From an uncultured Bacteroidales bacterium (GTDB taxonomy: Bacteria; Bacteroidota; Bacteroidia; Bacteroidales; UBA932): a stretch of 40,031 bases of DNA. The notes under the pieces are model-generated. The model saw only the letters and a list, made by a program, of their open reading frames with translations. It searched no databases and had not been told where the DNA came from. Numbering within the stretch: the first letter of the stretch is position 1; each line of letters begins with the position of its first letter. Location of the stretch: the NCBI GenBank assembly GCA_947367315.1, contig CANBDX010000017.1, positions 1 through 40,031 of the forward strand, given 5' to 3'. This document shows, piece after piece, positions 8,011 to 17,072 of the stretch. The translations under genes and the position numbers were made by a program.

Positions 8011-9798
8011 ATGAAGAAAACAAGAAACTTTTGCATTATAGCACATATCGACCACGGTAAGAGTACCCTGGCTGACAGAATGCTGGAGATAACCAACACT
8101 CTGACCGCTCGTGATATGGAAAATCAGGTCCTCGACTCCATGGACCTTGAGAAGGAAAAGGGTATCACCATAAAGAGCCACGCCATCCAGATGGACTATG
8201 TCCATAACGGCGAGACATATACGCTCAACCTCATCGACACTCCGGGCCATGTGGATTTCTCTTACGAAGTGTCCCGTGCCATCGCTTCATGCGAAGGCGC
8301 CCTTCTGGTGGTCGATGCAACCCAGGGCATCCAGGCCCAGACCATTTCCAACCTCTATCTTGCGATAGAGCATGACCTCGAGATCATCCCTGTGCTGAAC
8401 AAGATAGATGTGGATTCCGCAATGGTGGATGTAGTCACGGACCAGGTTGTGGACCTTCTCGGATGCAAGCCGGAGGATATCCTCCTGGCTTCCGGTAAGA
8501 CCGGCCAGGGAGTGAAGGAAGTCCTGGATGCCATTGTGGAGAGGATTCCTGCTCCGCAGGGAGATCCGGATGCTCCGCTCCAGGCGCTGATCTTCGACTC
8601 TGTATTCAACTCGTTCCGAGGCATCATAGCATATTTCAAGGTAATGAACGGTTCCATCAAGCCTGGTGACAAGGTTAAGTTCGTGAGCACCGGCAAGGAA
8701 TATACTGCCGATGAGATAGGTGTGCTTAAGATGAAGATGCATCCGCGCAAGGAGATTCCGTGCGGAAGCGTGGGATATATCATTTCTGGAATAAAGAGTG
8801 CAGTGGAGGTGAAAGTGGGTGATACCATCACACATGTGTCCAATCCTTGTACCGAGGCTATTGCGGGATTCGAAGAAGTGAAGCCTATGGTCTTTGCCGG
8901 TATGTATCCTGTGGAGACTGACCAGTACGAGGAGCTTCGTGCTTCTCTCGAGAAGTTCCAGCTGAATGACGCCTCTCTTGTGTTCGAGCCGGAGTCGTCC
9001 CTTGCCCTCGGTTTCGGATTCCGTTGCGGCTTCCTTGGACTTCTTCATCTGGAAATTGTTCAGGAACGTCTGTTCAGAGAATTCAATATGGACGTCATAA
9101 CGACAGTTCCTAACGTTTCATATAAGGTCTATACGACTCAGGGCGAGGTCCTTGATGTGCACAATCCGTCAGGCCTCCCTGCAGCTACTCTGATTGATAA
9201 GATCGAAGAGCCATATATCAGGGCTCAGGTTATTTCCCGGGCTGATTACTATGGTCCTATCATGAAGCTGTGCCTTGACAAGAGAGGAATCCTCATTAAT
9301 CAGCATTATCTGACTGCAGATCGTCTTGAACTTACATACGAGATGCCTCTTTCTGAGATTGTCTTCGATTTCTACGACAAGCTCAAGTCCATTTCTAAAG
9401 GATATGCGTCATTCGATTACCATGTTGTGGGCTTCAAGGAGGCTAAACTTGTGAAGCTGGATATCCTCCTGAATGGCGATCCTGCTGATGCACTTTCAAC
9501 CTTGATACATGCAGACCATGCCTATGACTTCGGACGCAAGATGTGCGAAAAGCTGAAGGAACTCATTCCCCGCCAGCAGTTCGATATCGCCATTCAGGCA
9601 GCTGTCGGTGCCAAGATCATTGCCCGAGAGACGGTTAAGGCTGTCCGTAAGGATGTGACCGCTAAGTGTTACGGTGGAGATATTTCCCGTAAGAGAAAGC
9701 TGCTCGAGAAGCAGAAACAGGGAAAGAAGAGGATGCGTCAGATCGGAACGGTAGAAGTTCCTCAGAGCGCCTTCATGGCTGTCCTGAAGCTGGACTAA
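8011..9798 (+). CDS. lepA: Elongation factor 4 (LepA), back-translocating GTPase
   Basis: Ribosome-associated translational GTPase of the EF-G type, membrane- or cytosol-located depending on growth conditions. Residues 11-19 (AHIDHGKST) are the G1 loop, 76-80 (DTPGH) is G3, and NKID near residue 131 is G4. The length of 595 and the LepA-specific C-terminal domain in place of EF-G domain IV identify the family. The C-terminal end is basic ([13 protein letters not shown]), as in other LepA proteins. It is transcribed alone from a promoter facing the sigma-factor unit and closed by a strong hairpin. Confidence 0.97.
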   Translation: MKKTRNFCIIAHIDHGKSTLADRMLEITNTLTARDMENQVLDSMDLEKEKGITIKSHAIQMDYVHNGETYTLNLIDTPGHVDFSYEVSRAIASCEGALLVVDATQGIQAQTISNLYLAIEHDLEIIPVLNKIDVDSAMVDVVTDQVVDLLGCKPEDILLASGKTGQGVKEVLDAIVERIPAPQGDPDAPLQALIFDSVFNSFRGIIAYFKVMNGSIKPGDKVKFVSTGKEYTADEIGVLKMKMHPRKEIPCGSVGYIISGIKSAVEVKVGDTITHVSNPCTEAIAGFEEVKPMVFAGMYPVETDQYEELRASLEKFQLNDASLVFEPESSLALGFGFRCGFLGLLHLEIVQERLFREFNMDVITTVPNVSYKVYTTQGEVLDVHNPSGLPAATLIDKIEEPYIRAQVISRADYYGPIMKLCLDKRGILINQHYLTADRLELTYEMPLSEIVFDFYDKLKSISKGYASFDYHVVGFKEAKLVKLDILLNGDPADALSTLIHADHAYDFGRKMCEKLKELIPRQQFDIAIQAAVGAKIIARETVKAVRKDVTAKCYGGDISRKRKLLEKQKQGKKRMRQIGTVEVPQSAFMAVLKLD

Positions 9799-9857
9799 AT
9801 CTTCGACAAAGGTCACCTGAACTGGAGATGGTTTTTGGACCGTCAAACCTATAAAAC

Positions 9858-9893
9858 AAAAATGGGAAACCGTCACGGCTTCCCATTTTTTTA
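9858..9893 (+). terminator. lepA terminator
   Basis: AAAAATGGGAA (9858-9868) pairs with TTCCCATTTTT (9880-9890), followed by more T. An inner CCGT/ACGG may extend the stem. From here to 10073 I see no gene, only T/G-rich sequence and an imperfect GGATCC-centred inverted repeat around 9904-9952. Confidence 0.85.
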
Positions 9894-10073
9894 TGTCTTA
9901 CATCGGATCCCTTGGAATTGCACACATTTTTGAAGAAGAAGGATCCGTTGATAGAGACGAATAAGATTCTTAACCGGAGGCAAAGGTCGTTCAAAAATCT
10001 TTTCCTGCGGTTGTATGTTTTGTTGTTTTTGGTGTTGTTTTAGCTTCTGTAGGTTGTTTTATGGCAGGTTTTG

Positions 10074-10334
10074 CTACGGCACCGGATCGTAACCGTGTCC
10101 GCCCCAAGGGTGGCATCTGAGCAGTCTGCGTACTGTCAGATAAAGCCCTTTTATGGGGCCGTGCTTCCTGAAGGCTTCGAGGGCGTACTGAGAGCATGTG
10201 GGGGTGAAGCGGCATGAAGGCGGCTTCAGTGGGGAAATGCACACCTGATAGAACCGGATGACCAGAACGAAAGGGAAGATCAGGATCTTCCTGATGACGG
10301 CCGAAGCCTTTATGCTATTCGGCTTCTCCTCCAT
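10074..10334 (-). CDS. yidD: Membrane protein insertion efficiency factor YidD
   Basis: An 86-residue basic protein of the YidD family, thought to help YidC insert inner-membrane proteins. The diagnostic features are all present: an amphipathic N-terminal helix ([20 protein letters not shown]), then [18 protein letters not shown] with conserved cysteines, and the C-terminal [12 protein letters not shown]. It overlaps the 3' end of rnpA by 20 bp. The rnpA-yidD order is common in bacteria, usually beside rpmH and yidC, which are not here. Confidence 0.95.
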   Translation of the reverse strand: MEEKPNSIKASAVIRKILIFPFVLVIRFYQVCISPLKPPSCRFTPTCSQYALEAFRKHGPIKGLYLTVRRLLRCHPWGGHGYDPVP

Positions 10335-10698
10335 AGCGTCTGTTGAGTTTGCTGATGATTTCTCCGATGGCGGTGTATATCTCCTCGTAGCTTAGAATTT
10401 CCTTAGACGGGTACATGAAGAGGATATCCATACCTTCCTTTATAAAAAGGTCGTGCTTCTGCCTGCGCCAGCTTTCACGGATACGCCTTTTCAGAAGGTT
10501 GCGCTTTACGGCTCTCTTGAAGAACTTCTTCGGCACCGACACCATCATCCTGATATGCTGGTCACCTGTCCCGTTCAGGCACAGATAGCGCATGCCCGGC
10601 ACACTGCCGTGCTTACCTTCGGCAAGCAGTCTTGATATGGCTGTCTTGCCGCACAATCTTTCTTTCTTGGAAAGGGTATTAGGAACAGATGTTTCCAC
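10315..10698 (-). CDS. rnpA: Ribonuclease P protein component
   Basis: Protein subunit that helps the RNase P RNA process tRNA 5' ends. The RNR signature is present ([19 protein letters not shown], followed by IRESWR), as is an aromatic-rich N-terminal half. A start at GTG 10698 gives 127 residues beginning [17 protein letters not shown], 4 bp after the hemD stop. A TTG at 10737 would add 13 residues overlapping hemD and matches nothing expected, so I reject it. Coupled with hemD upstream and yidD downstream. The RNase P RNA gene itself was not seen. Confidence 0.9.
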   Translation of the reverse strand: METSVPNTLSKKERLCGKTAISRLLAEGKHGSVPGMRYLCLNGTGDQHIRMMVSVPKKFFKRAVKRNLLKRRIRESWRRQKHDLFIKEGMDILFMYPSKEILSYEEIYTAIGEIISKLNRRYGGEAE

Positions 10699-10702
10699 CT
10701 TA

Positions 10703-11440
10703 TTATTTAGAGAGATAGATCTCAAGCGCCTTGGCAACGGAAGGAGCCTCTGCGGTCGGAGCGGAAATCTCTATTGTAAGTCCCTTCTCTTCCATAGCCT
10801 TCACTATGGATCTTCCGTACGATACGAACTTTATGTCTCCCTGGGTAAAGTCCGGGTAGTTCTCGTAGAGTGACTTCACGTCTGCAGGGTTGAAGAGTAC
10901 CACCAGATCATAAGAGTGGAGGTCTGTATCCTTGATGTCCTGTGACACAGGCTTCACGAATACGGCTGTCTCAAAATCAAACGGCTGGGTCTCGAATATC
11001 TTTGTCACGGCATCCTTGCTGGTGGATTCCGCAGTGGCGATAAGGAACTTTTCCGCCTTGTGCTTTGAGCCGATGAGACCGATGATGGACTCTGGCTTTC
11101 CGTCTCCGAAGAAGATCTTCCTCTTGCGATACACGATGTGCTTCTGGAGATAGTTTGCCACAGCCTCTGTAGTACAGAAGTACTTCATGGTCTCAGGCAC
11201 CTTGATGCGCAGTTCCTCGCACAGAAGGAAGAACGCGTCGATTGTGCTTCTTGCTGAAAACACAATTGCCGTGTGGTCCAGGATGTTTATTCTCTGTGCT
11301 CTGAATTCCCTTGATGAGAGAGGCTCTATCTTGAAAAACGGCTTGAAGTCAAAGCTGACTCCGAATTTCTCTGCGATGCTGGTGTAAGGCGAAGCCGTCA
11401 TCGGCTGCTGCTGTGAAATAAGTATCTTCTTAACGCTCAT
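10703..11440 (-). CDS. hemD: Uroporphyrinogen-III synthase family protein
   Basis: A 245-residue protein of the HemD fold, which closes and inverts ring D of hydroxymethylbilane to give uroporphyrinogen III. Evidence is the N-terminal ILISQQQP, the middle IVFSARSTIDAFF (the TSxxAV-like element) and the C-terminal LVVLFNPADVKSLYENYPDF (the FTSPSxV counterpart). The family has little sequence conservation, so the call rests on these and on the Bacteroidota neighbourhood with DUF4271. ATG 11440 is used; an open frame extends to 11608, but its extra residues run through the 3' end of the DUF4271 gene. A TACCTTTG at 11513-11520 could be an internal promoter. Confidence 0.8.
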   Translation of the reverse strand: MSVKKILISQQQPMTASPYTSIAEKFGVSFDFKPFFKIEPLSSREFRAQRINILDHTAIVFSARSTIDAFFLLCEELRIKVPETMKYFCTTEAVANYLQKHIVYRKRKIFFGDGKPESIIGLIGSKHKAEKFLIATAESTSKDAVTKIFETQPFDFETAVFVKPVSQDIKDTDLHSYDLVVLFNPADVKSLYENYPDFTQGDIKFVSYGRSIVKAMEEKGLTIEISAPTAEAPSVAKALEIYLSK

Positions 11441-11457
11441 GTAATCCTTCTTTCTCC

Positions 11458-12078
11458 TTAAAAAATAATGGCTGAAACCACAAGGATTCCAGTCGGAAAA
11501 ATTTCGAGGGCGCAAAGGTACAAAAAAGCCGTGAATATAGAGCATGAAGTCAGGAAAATTTGACATTTTCTTATCATAAACAGAAGATAAATGCCCCCTG
11601 ATAGCCAAATCATTGCGTTATGGATGCTTGGAAAACCGGCATCGACGAAGGACATTATGCCTCCGGTCGCAAGGAGTGCGAGAGTCAGTATTATGAAAAA
11701 TGTATAGGCGGCCTTGCCTGCTGTGGAATAGACGCCGGATTTCATCCTGTGCGGACGCATAAGATGGTTCAATGCCGCGCGGAGCAGGATATATGTGATG
11801 AAGACGCCTGCAATGACGCAGATCCTGATCCCTTCGTCCATGCCGTCCATGAAGGTCGGGGAATAAAGACGGAAACGGGTCGCTACGAGGATGAACGGGA
11901 TGATCATTGCAAATGCCAGCCTGTCTCTGTCGTTGCTCAGCTTTATGCTCGTTTCAAGGTTGGAACTCTCTTTCGATCGTACCATGCATGCCATCAGAGA
12001 CGGGAAAATGCTCACCATCCTTCGCAGAAGGGTGATTACAATCAGCAGGGATATCAGTGCGAGAATGTCGAATGCCAT
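11458..12078 (-). CDS. DUF4271 integral membrane protein
   Basis: A 206-residue protein of unknown function with about six membrane segments (residues about 3-22, 55-72, 84-104, 124-145, 150-168, 180-200). A charged loop holds HLMRPHRMKSGVYS. It matches my recollection of DUF4271, found in Bacteroidota directly upstream of hemD, so a part in tetrapyrrole metabolism or a membrane-linked step is conceivable but unproven. It starts 1 bp after the SUI1 stop (TGA C ATG), indicating translational coupling, and ends 17 bp before hemD. Confidence 0.75.
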   Translation of the reverse strand: MAFDILALISLLIVITLLRRMVSIFPSLMACMVRSKESSNLETSIKLSNDRDRLAFAMIIPFILVATRFRLYSPTFMDGMDEGIRICVIAGVFITYILLRAALNHLMRPHRMKSGVYSTAGKAAYTFFIILTLALLATGGIMSFVDAGFPSIHNAMIWLSGGIYLLFMIRKCQIFLTSCSIFTAFLYLCALEIFPTGILVVSAIIF

Positions 12079-12079
12079 G

Positions 12080-12424
12080 TCAGTTTCCTCTTTTTGCCTT
12101 GTAGCCCATGTCCTTGAGAAGGGCGGTAACCCTGTCGCGGAAGTCTCCCTGAATGGTTATCTCTCCGTCCTTTGCGCTGCCGCCGACTCCGCATTTTACC
12201 TTGAGGGTGCGCCCCAGCTCCGCGAGGTCATCGGAGGTGCCTATGAAGCCGGTCACGAGGGTGACCTGTTTTCCTCCGCGTCCTTTTCTGTCTATAGATA
12301 CGATGAGATTCTGCTTCGACGGCTCGATTGTTGCAGGTTCCTCGGCCGCTTCTTCGGTATATGCGAAGTCCGGGTTGGTGGAGAAGACCACTCCAAGTCT
12401 TTTCTTCCAGTCGTTATCAGCCAT
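12080..12424 (-). CDS. SUI1/eIF1-family translation factor (YciH-like)
   Basis: A 114-residue protein of the SUI1 fold. The first 40 or so residues are a variable acidic leader; the domain runs from about residue 42 and includes DRKGRGGKQVTLVTGF, KCGVGGSAKDGEITIQGDF and RDRVTALLKDMGYKAKR. Bacterial YciH proteins resemble eukaryotic eIF1 and are thought to influence start-site fidelity. It is first in the minus-strand run to yidD and has its own promoter 22 bp upstream. Confidence 0.9.
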   Translation of the reverse strand: MADNDWKKRLGVVFSTNPDFAYTEEAAEEPATIEPSKQNLIVSIDRKGRGGKQVTLVTGFIGTSDDLAELGRTLKVKCGVGGSAKDGEITIQGDFRDRVTALLKDMGYKAKRGN

Positions 12425-12441
12425 GCGTTAAATAAATTTAG

Positions 12442-12474
12442 TTTGCAAATATAACCATATTCATCGTATATTTG
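12442..12474 (+). promoter_or_regulatory. Promoter of the DUF2723 gene
   Basis: TTTG (12442-12445), 21 bp, then TATATTTG (12467-12474), 29 bp before the start at 12504. It overlaps the SUI1 promoter on the other strand. Confidence 0.65.
12446..12453 (-). promoter_or_regulatory. SUI1 promoter, -7 element
   Basis: TATATTTG on the minus strand, ending 21 bp before the SUI1 start. It begins next to the -33 box of the opposing promoter. Confidence 0.5.
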
Positions 12475-12503
12475 TCGGTTTGAATATAATATACATACAA
12501 TAA

Positions 12504-15500
12504 ATGAACGACAAGACTTTCACTCTCTGGAACAGACTGACAGCCATGCTGATGTTTGTCATCTCTGCGACAGTCTATCTCCTGACGATAGAGCCGACGG
12601 CTTCTTTCTGGGACTGCGGCGAATTCATAGCCTCTTCATACAAGCTTGAGGTCGGCCACCCGCCGGGAAACCCGGTGTTCCAGCTTTTTGCCAGATTCTT
12701 TTCGATGTTCACAGGAGCCGAGCATGCGGCCGTGGCAGTAAATGTCATGAGCGCATTGTGCTCAGCATTGACGATATTCTTCCTGTATCTGACCATAGTG
12801 TTCCTTGCAAAGAGGGTCGTGAAGCCTTCCGAGGACGGTACATACAGCCTGGCAAAGGCAATCGCCATCTTCGGTTCAGGTGCAGTGGGAGCTCTTGCTT
12901 ACACTTTCTCGGACACATTCTGGTTCTCTGCGGTTGAGGGTGAGGTCTATGCCATGTCGTCCCTTTTCACGGCTCTCGTGTTCTGGGCGATGACGAAGTG
13001 GTACGAGCAGGCGGATACCCCGTATGCAAACAGATGGATAGTGCTCATCTCATTCCTGATGGGTCTTTCAATCGGAATCCACCTTCTCAACCTTCTCGCC
13101 ATCCCTGCGCTGGTATTCCTTTTCTACTACAAGCAGCGTGAGGACGGGCATTATTCGATGTGGGAATATGTGAAGATATTCCTTGTATCTGTGGTAATCC
13201 TTGCGGTCATCCTTTTCGGCATCATCCCTTATCTGCCTAAGATCGCCGCATATTTCGACCTTTTCTTCGTCAATTCACTTGGCCTGCCGTTCAACAGCGG
13301 TGCTGCATTCTTTATGATTGCATTGCTTGCAGCATGCTTCTGGGGCCTTTTCCATACTCTTAAGAAGCAGCAGGTTTTCCTGAATACGGTCCTCCTCTGC
13401 TTCACTACAATCGTAATCGGATTCTCTCTGTTCACGGTGGTGATAATCCGTTCAAGCGCGAAGACTCCTACCAACGAGTACCAGCCTGACAATCCGTTCA
13501 CCCTCGTGCGTTATCTCGGACGCGAGCAGTACGGAAGCAATCCTCTCATCTACGGACAGTATTTCGATGCTCCTTTCGATATCAAGGCTACGAAGTACTG
13601 GGCTCCGATGGAAGACAGGTACATACACGCAGACGGCCCGGGAGAAGTGGTCTATGAGGCTTCCGGAAAGATGCTTTTCCCACGTATGTGGGCGTCGTCT
13701 CCGGATGGAAAGTACGAGAGGTTCTATGAAGCGTACATGGACGGCAAAGGAAAGAAGATACCTGGAGCCCAGCATAAGAAGCCGACTTTCGGGCAGAATC
13801 TGAAATACTTCTTCGATTATCAGATGAACTGGATGTACTGGCGCTATTTCATGTGGAATTTCGCCGGAAGGCAGAACGATATACACAGCCCGACTCCGGG
13901 AGATTATTTCGCCGGAAACTGGGAATGCGGTATCGACGCGATAGACCATTTCCGCCTCGGCGACCAGTCCGATGCTCCTGACTATCTGAAGGACAACAAG
14001 GGAAAGAACCACTATTACATGCTCCCTCTGCTTCTGGGACTGATCGGACTTTTCTTCCAGTTTGCCCGTGACAAGCGTGGCTGCTGGCTCACCTTCCTGA
14101 TGTTCTTCATGACGGGTATAGCCATCGTTATTTATCTTAACCAGCCGCCATATCAGGTGCGCGAGAGAGATTATGCATACGCGGGTTCCTTCTACTCTTT
14201 CAGCATCTGGATCGGTCTTGCAGTTGCGGCAGTATACTCTTGGATATCAGAGAAATGTGCCCGTCCGTCAGCCGCCGGCCAAAACGAAGCTTGCGCTGCC
14301 GGAAACGTCATTGCGGGGAGCACGAAGTGCGACGTGGCAATCTCCGCAATTGTCACCCTCCTTCTCCTTGGCGTTCCTGCCCTCATGGCAGCAGAAAACT
14401 GGGATGATCATGACCGCAGCAACCGCTATACAGCAGTGGAAATGGCTCGCAATTATCTTAATTCTGTGGGCGAGAACGGAATTCTCGTGACGCACGGTGA
14501 TAATGATACCTTCCCTCTGTGGTATGCTCAGGAGGTTGAGAATGTGCGCCCTGATGTGCGAATAGCCAACACTTCTCTGCTTGGAACAGACTGGCATATC
14601 GATCAGATGAAATATGCGGTAAACGAATCTGCGCCTCTGAATCTTCAGGTGGGACCACGTCAGTATCTTTATGGTACGAACGAGTATATACACATTTACG
14701 ACACTCGTGATACCGTCTTCCTGCTTTCCGATGTGATGCGCATATTCCGTCATCCGGAGGCAAAGCTGCCGCTATCGAGCGGTAAGATGGCGGACTATAT
14801 AATGTCGCGCAAGTTCGCCATTCCTGTAAACAAGGAGAATGTCATCAAATACGGCATCCTTGACAAGAAATACGAGGACATGATTCCTGACCACATTGTC
14901 CTGACCATTCCGAAGGACAAGGACTATATCACCAAGCCGGAACTTTTTATGCTGGATCTTCTTTCTGACTATCAGTGGGACCGTCCTATCAACCTTCTCA
15001 GCATGGGCGGCGACATCAATATCGGTATCAAGGAATACCTCATGTATGACGGATTCTCATATAGGTTCGTGCCGGTCAAGAACAAGACAAAGAGCACAGA
15101 CATAGGATTCGCTGACCCGGAAGACCTTTACTATAAGATGAAGAATGTCTTCACATGGGATGCCCTCAAGCGCAAGGACTACTTCGTGGACTATCAGAAC
15201 CACTACACCTTCTGCGGTGTCCTTTCGCAGAGAAACCTCTTTGTGAACGTAGCCAAGGAAATGCTCAAGATAGGGGATAAGGAACGTGCGGTGGAGATGC
15301 TCGACATGTGTCAGGAATGCGTGCCTGAGGAGAACTTCCCTCTGGACATGATCTATCTCGGATTCTCGAACGAGTACATGGTGATTGACATGATTGAGAA
15401 TTATTACAAGGCCGATGCCCCTGAGAAGGCCCTCGATCTTGCCAAGCGTTTTGCAGACCAGCTCTTCATTTCGGCGGACTTCTATCTCAATAATTACGAC

Positions 15501-15635
15501 TTTGCGAAGCGTGAGTTTGACGTATGCTATAACTGTATTTCCTATCTGGCGGACCTCACGGATTTTTATGGCGACAAGGAGTACGCAACAGAGATCCGCG
15601 AGAGGTTCAATTCCATGCTGGATGTAAAGAAATAA
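12504..15635 (+). CDS. DUF2723 / GT117-type membrane glycosyltransferase
   Basis: A 1043-residue inner-membrane protein. The N-terminal part has the DUF2723 opening: TVYLLTIEPTASFWDCGEF with the acidic pair near residues 37-40, then GHPPGNPVFQLFARFF. About twelve hydrophobic helices lie in the first 600 residues. Members of this group resemble protein O-mannosyltransferases and are classed as GT117; they are thought to move a sugar from a lipid carrier to a periplasmic acceptor. Residues from about 640 form a soluble periplasmic domain with an ILVTHGDNDTFPLWYAQ element, and the C-terminal 150 residues look helical, TPR-like. Transcribed from its own promoter. Confidence 0.85.
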   Translation: MNDKTFTLWNRLTAMLMFVISATVYLLTIEPTASFWDCGEFIASSYKLEVGHPPGNPVFQLFARFFSMFTGAEHAAVAVNVMSALCSALTIFFLYLTIVFLAKRVVKPSEDGTYSLAKAIAIFGSGAVGALAYTFSDTFWFSAVEGEVYAMSSLFTALVFWAMTKWYEQADTPYANRWIVLISFLMGLSIGIHLLNLLAIPALVFLFYYKQREDGHYSMWEYVKIFLVSVVILAVILFGIIPYLPKIAAYFDLFFVNSLGLPFNSGAAFFMIALLAACFWGLFHTLKKQQVFLNTVLLCFTTIVIGFSLFTVVIIRSSAKTPTNEYQPDNPFTLVRYLGREQYGSNPLIYGQYFDAPFDIKATKYWAPMEDRYIHADGPGEVVYEASGKMLFPRMWASSPDGKYERFYEAYMDGKGKKIPGAQHKKPTFGQNLKYFFDYQMNWMYWRYFMWNFAGRQNDIHSPTPGDYFAGNWECGIDAIDHFRLGDQSDAPDYLKDNKGKNHYYMLPLLLGLIGLFFQFARDKRGCWLTFLMFFMTGIAIVIYLNQPPYQVRERDYAYAGSFYSFSIWIGLAVAAVYSWISEKCARPSAAGQNEACAAGNVIAGSTKCDVAISAIVTLLLLGVPALMAAENWDDHDRSNRYTAVEMARNYLNSVGENGILVTHGDNDTFPLWYAQEVENVRPDVRIANTSLLGTDWHIDQMKYAVNESAPLNLQVGPRQYLYGTNEYIHIYDTRDTVFLLSDVMRIFRHPEAKLPLSSGKMADYIMSRKFAIPVNKENVIKYGILDKKYEDMIPDHIVLTIPKDKDYITKPELFMLDLLSDYQWDRPINLLSMGGDINIGIKEYLMYDGFSYRFVPVKNKTKSTDIGFADPEDLYYKMKNVFTWDALKRKDYFVDYQNHYTFCGVLSQRNLFVNVAKEMLKIGDKERAVEMLDMCQECVPEENFPLDMIYLGFSNEYMVIDMIENYYKADAPEKALDLAKRFADQLFISADFYLNNYDFAKREFDVCYNCISYLADLTDFYGDKEYATEIRERFNSMLDVKK

Positions 15636-15659
15636 GGATTTTTACTGGATTTTTTGTTT

Positions 15660-15710
15660 GAAACCGGTGTGTAATCGTGTCTAAAAATCAGACCATTGCA
15701 AACCGGTTTC
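15660..15710. repeat. Inverted repeat GAAACCGGT...ACCGGTTTC
   Basis: A perfect 9 bp inverted repeat (15660-15668 and 15702-15710) with 33 bp between. It lies just before the -7 element of the lipoprotein gene, so it may be an operator or a poor terminator for the upstream gene. Confidence 0.4.
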
Positions 15711-15720
15711 TTCATTTGCC

Positions 15721-15728
15721 TAATTTTG
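15721..15728 (+). promoter_or_regulatory. Promoter of the fimbrillin-like gene, -7 element
   Basis: TAATTTTG fits TAnnTTTG and precedes ATG 15753 by 24 bp; TTG at 15696-15698 is a weak -33. Confidence 0.4.
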
Positions 15729-15752
15729 TGTTTAACCACATTATTAGGCAAT

Positions 15753-17072
15753 ATGACTAACCGCATTCTAAGTCTAATTGTCGTACTTCTTCCGCTCATT
15801 TCATGTGTGCGTGGAGAAGAATTGACTCCTGTTATAAATGGAGACGGAGAGCAGATTGTCATTACTGCAGGTTTCGAGCAGACTGTTCCGGTGGGTACGA
15901 CCCAAGACACTAAAACCTATGTTGTGTCCGGAAAGGAAATCCGCTGGACTTCATCCGGTATAGACAAGGTTATCTATGTTTTTGACAGTTCTGGAAAGAA
16001 GAACGTTTTTGAGAGCGCTTCCACAACAGCGGAAGCTGTCCGCAGTTTCAGCGGTACCGTCACATCTGGTACAGAGCCCAAATATGTCATTTGGACCGGC
16101 AGGAGCAAGAACAATGACAATACTGTACTTACCGAAAGTTCTGGCGGTCTTGGCTCGGAGAATATAACCTCCGGAGGCTCAGCCAGTCTGGATACCAAGG
16201 CAGGGTTGGCAGAGCCGGTTGTGAAGTTCTCGGGTACTTGTCTTGAAATAAATCCGGTTCAGACAATCACCAATCAGAACTCTTTCGTTACGGATGGCAA
16301 TATCTCTGTAATGAAGGAAGGGGACGAGTGTCTGAAGAGTGTGTTCGGTTATCTCCGATACAGAATTCCGGTCTCTGCTTTGGGTGATTATGCCACCATT
16401 AAATCCATAAAGATCACTGCTGACGAGAATATTGCCGGTCAGGTGGAAATCGATTATTCGGGAGAGGAGCCTGTGGCAAGCGTTGTTGCCAACGGTTCAA
16501 AGTCCATTACGGTAAACACCAGATGGCAGACAAGGAGTCCGGCTCATTATGAGCCAGGGCTCTATTTTGCTATTCTTCCGGTGGGTACATACCATAATGT
16601 GAGTATAGAAATCACTACATTCACCGGTGCTGCAACCTCGCAGGATGCTCCGACAAATAAGCCGTTCACAATCTATTGCAGAGGCGAGGTTGTGGTTGAA
16701 CGTGGAAAATACACCGATCTGGGTACTCTTCCTCTTGAGAAACCAGTTGCTTCTAATCCTGGCTTTAAATTCGATACTGACTACTTCGAAGAGTATGCAG
16801 ACCCTTCTTCTGGAGTCGTTTCATATCGTATTAAGTCCAGTGCTCTGGGATGGGATAATTCGCAGTCGCAGTACTTTGTGACCAAGGCAATGACAGATGA
16901 TGAACGATTCGTCTTCTTTATGGTGCAGGCAAATGAATTCAGACCGAATTACCATTCTCTCCCAACGCAAGAACGTTCTGCTAAGATTCTGGATCTGGAG
17001 ACCCGTAAGATGTATACTTTCTATGCTACAGACGGATGCCTTTATGCAAATATGTCTGAAGCATCCGGTTAG
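15753..17072 (+). CDS. Fimbrillin-like lipoprotein, apparently truncated
   Basis: From ATG 15753 the product is 439 residues with a lipoprotein signal: hydrophobic LSLIVVLLPLISC, with the lipidated Cys at about 18. An upstream ATG at 15696 adds 19 residues before this signal and is disfavoured. Residues about 30-330 resemble the fimbrillin/Mfa-like beta-sandwich proteins of Bacteroidota (IVITAGFEQTVPVGTTQDTK, RWTSSGIDKVIYVFDSSG), often surface structural or adhesion proteins. Residues from about 335 differ and look like the first blade of a beta-propeller (SSALGWDNSQSQYFVTKAM, AKILDLETRKMYTFYATDG). The protein stops there, its stop overlapping the stop of the opposing gene, so most of the second domain seems lost. 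Confidence 0.6.
   Translation: MTNRILSLIVVLLPLISCVRGEELTPVINGDGEQIVITAGFEQTVPVGTTQDTKTYVVSGKEIRWTSSGIDKVIYVFDSSGKKNVFESASTTAEAVRSFSGTVTSGTEPKYVIWTGRSKNNDNTVLTESSGGLGSENITSGGSASLDTKAGLAEPVVKFSGTCLEINPVQTITNQNSFVTDGNISVMKEGDECLKSVFGYLRYRIPVSALGDYATIKSIKITADENIAGQVEIDYSGEEPVASVVANGSKSITVNTRWQTRSPAHYEPGLYFAILPVGTYHNVSIEITTFTGAATSQDAPTNKPFTIYCRGEVVVERGKYTDLGTLPLEKPVASNPGFKFDTDYFEEYADPSSGVVSYRIKSSALGWDNSQSQYFVTKAMTDDERFVFFMVQANEFRPNYHSLPTQERSAKILDLETRKMYTFYATDGCLYANMSEASG

Noticed and set aside
8287..9048. Long antisense frames inside lepA and inside the RND pump (29270-30109)
   Set aside because: Shadows caused by codon bias of well-recognised genes on the other strand.
9773..10242. Two minus-strand open frames around yidD
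   Set aside because: One reads through the lepA terminator, the other is an out-of-frame reading of yidD; neither resembles a protein family.
15660..15710. Invertible promoter of the Mpi type
   Set aside because: The 33 bp between the arms contains no promoter, and no recombinase gene is near; kept only as a weak finding.
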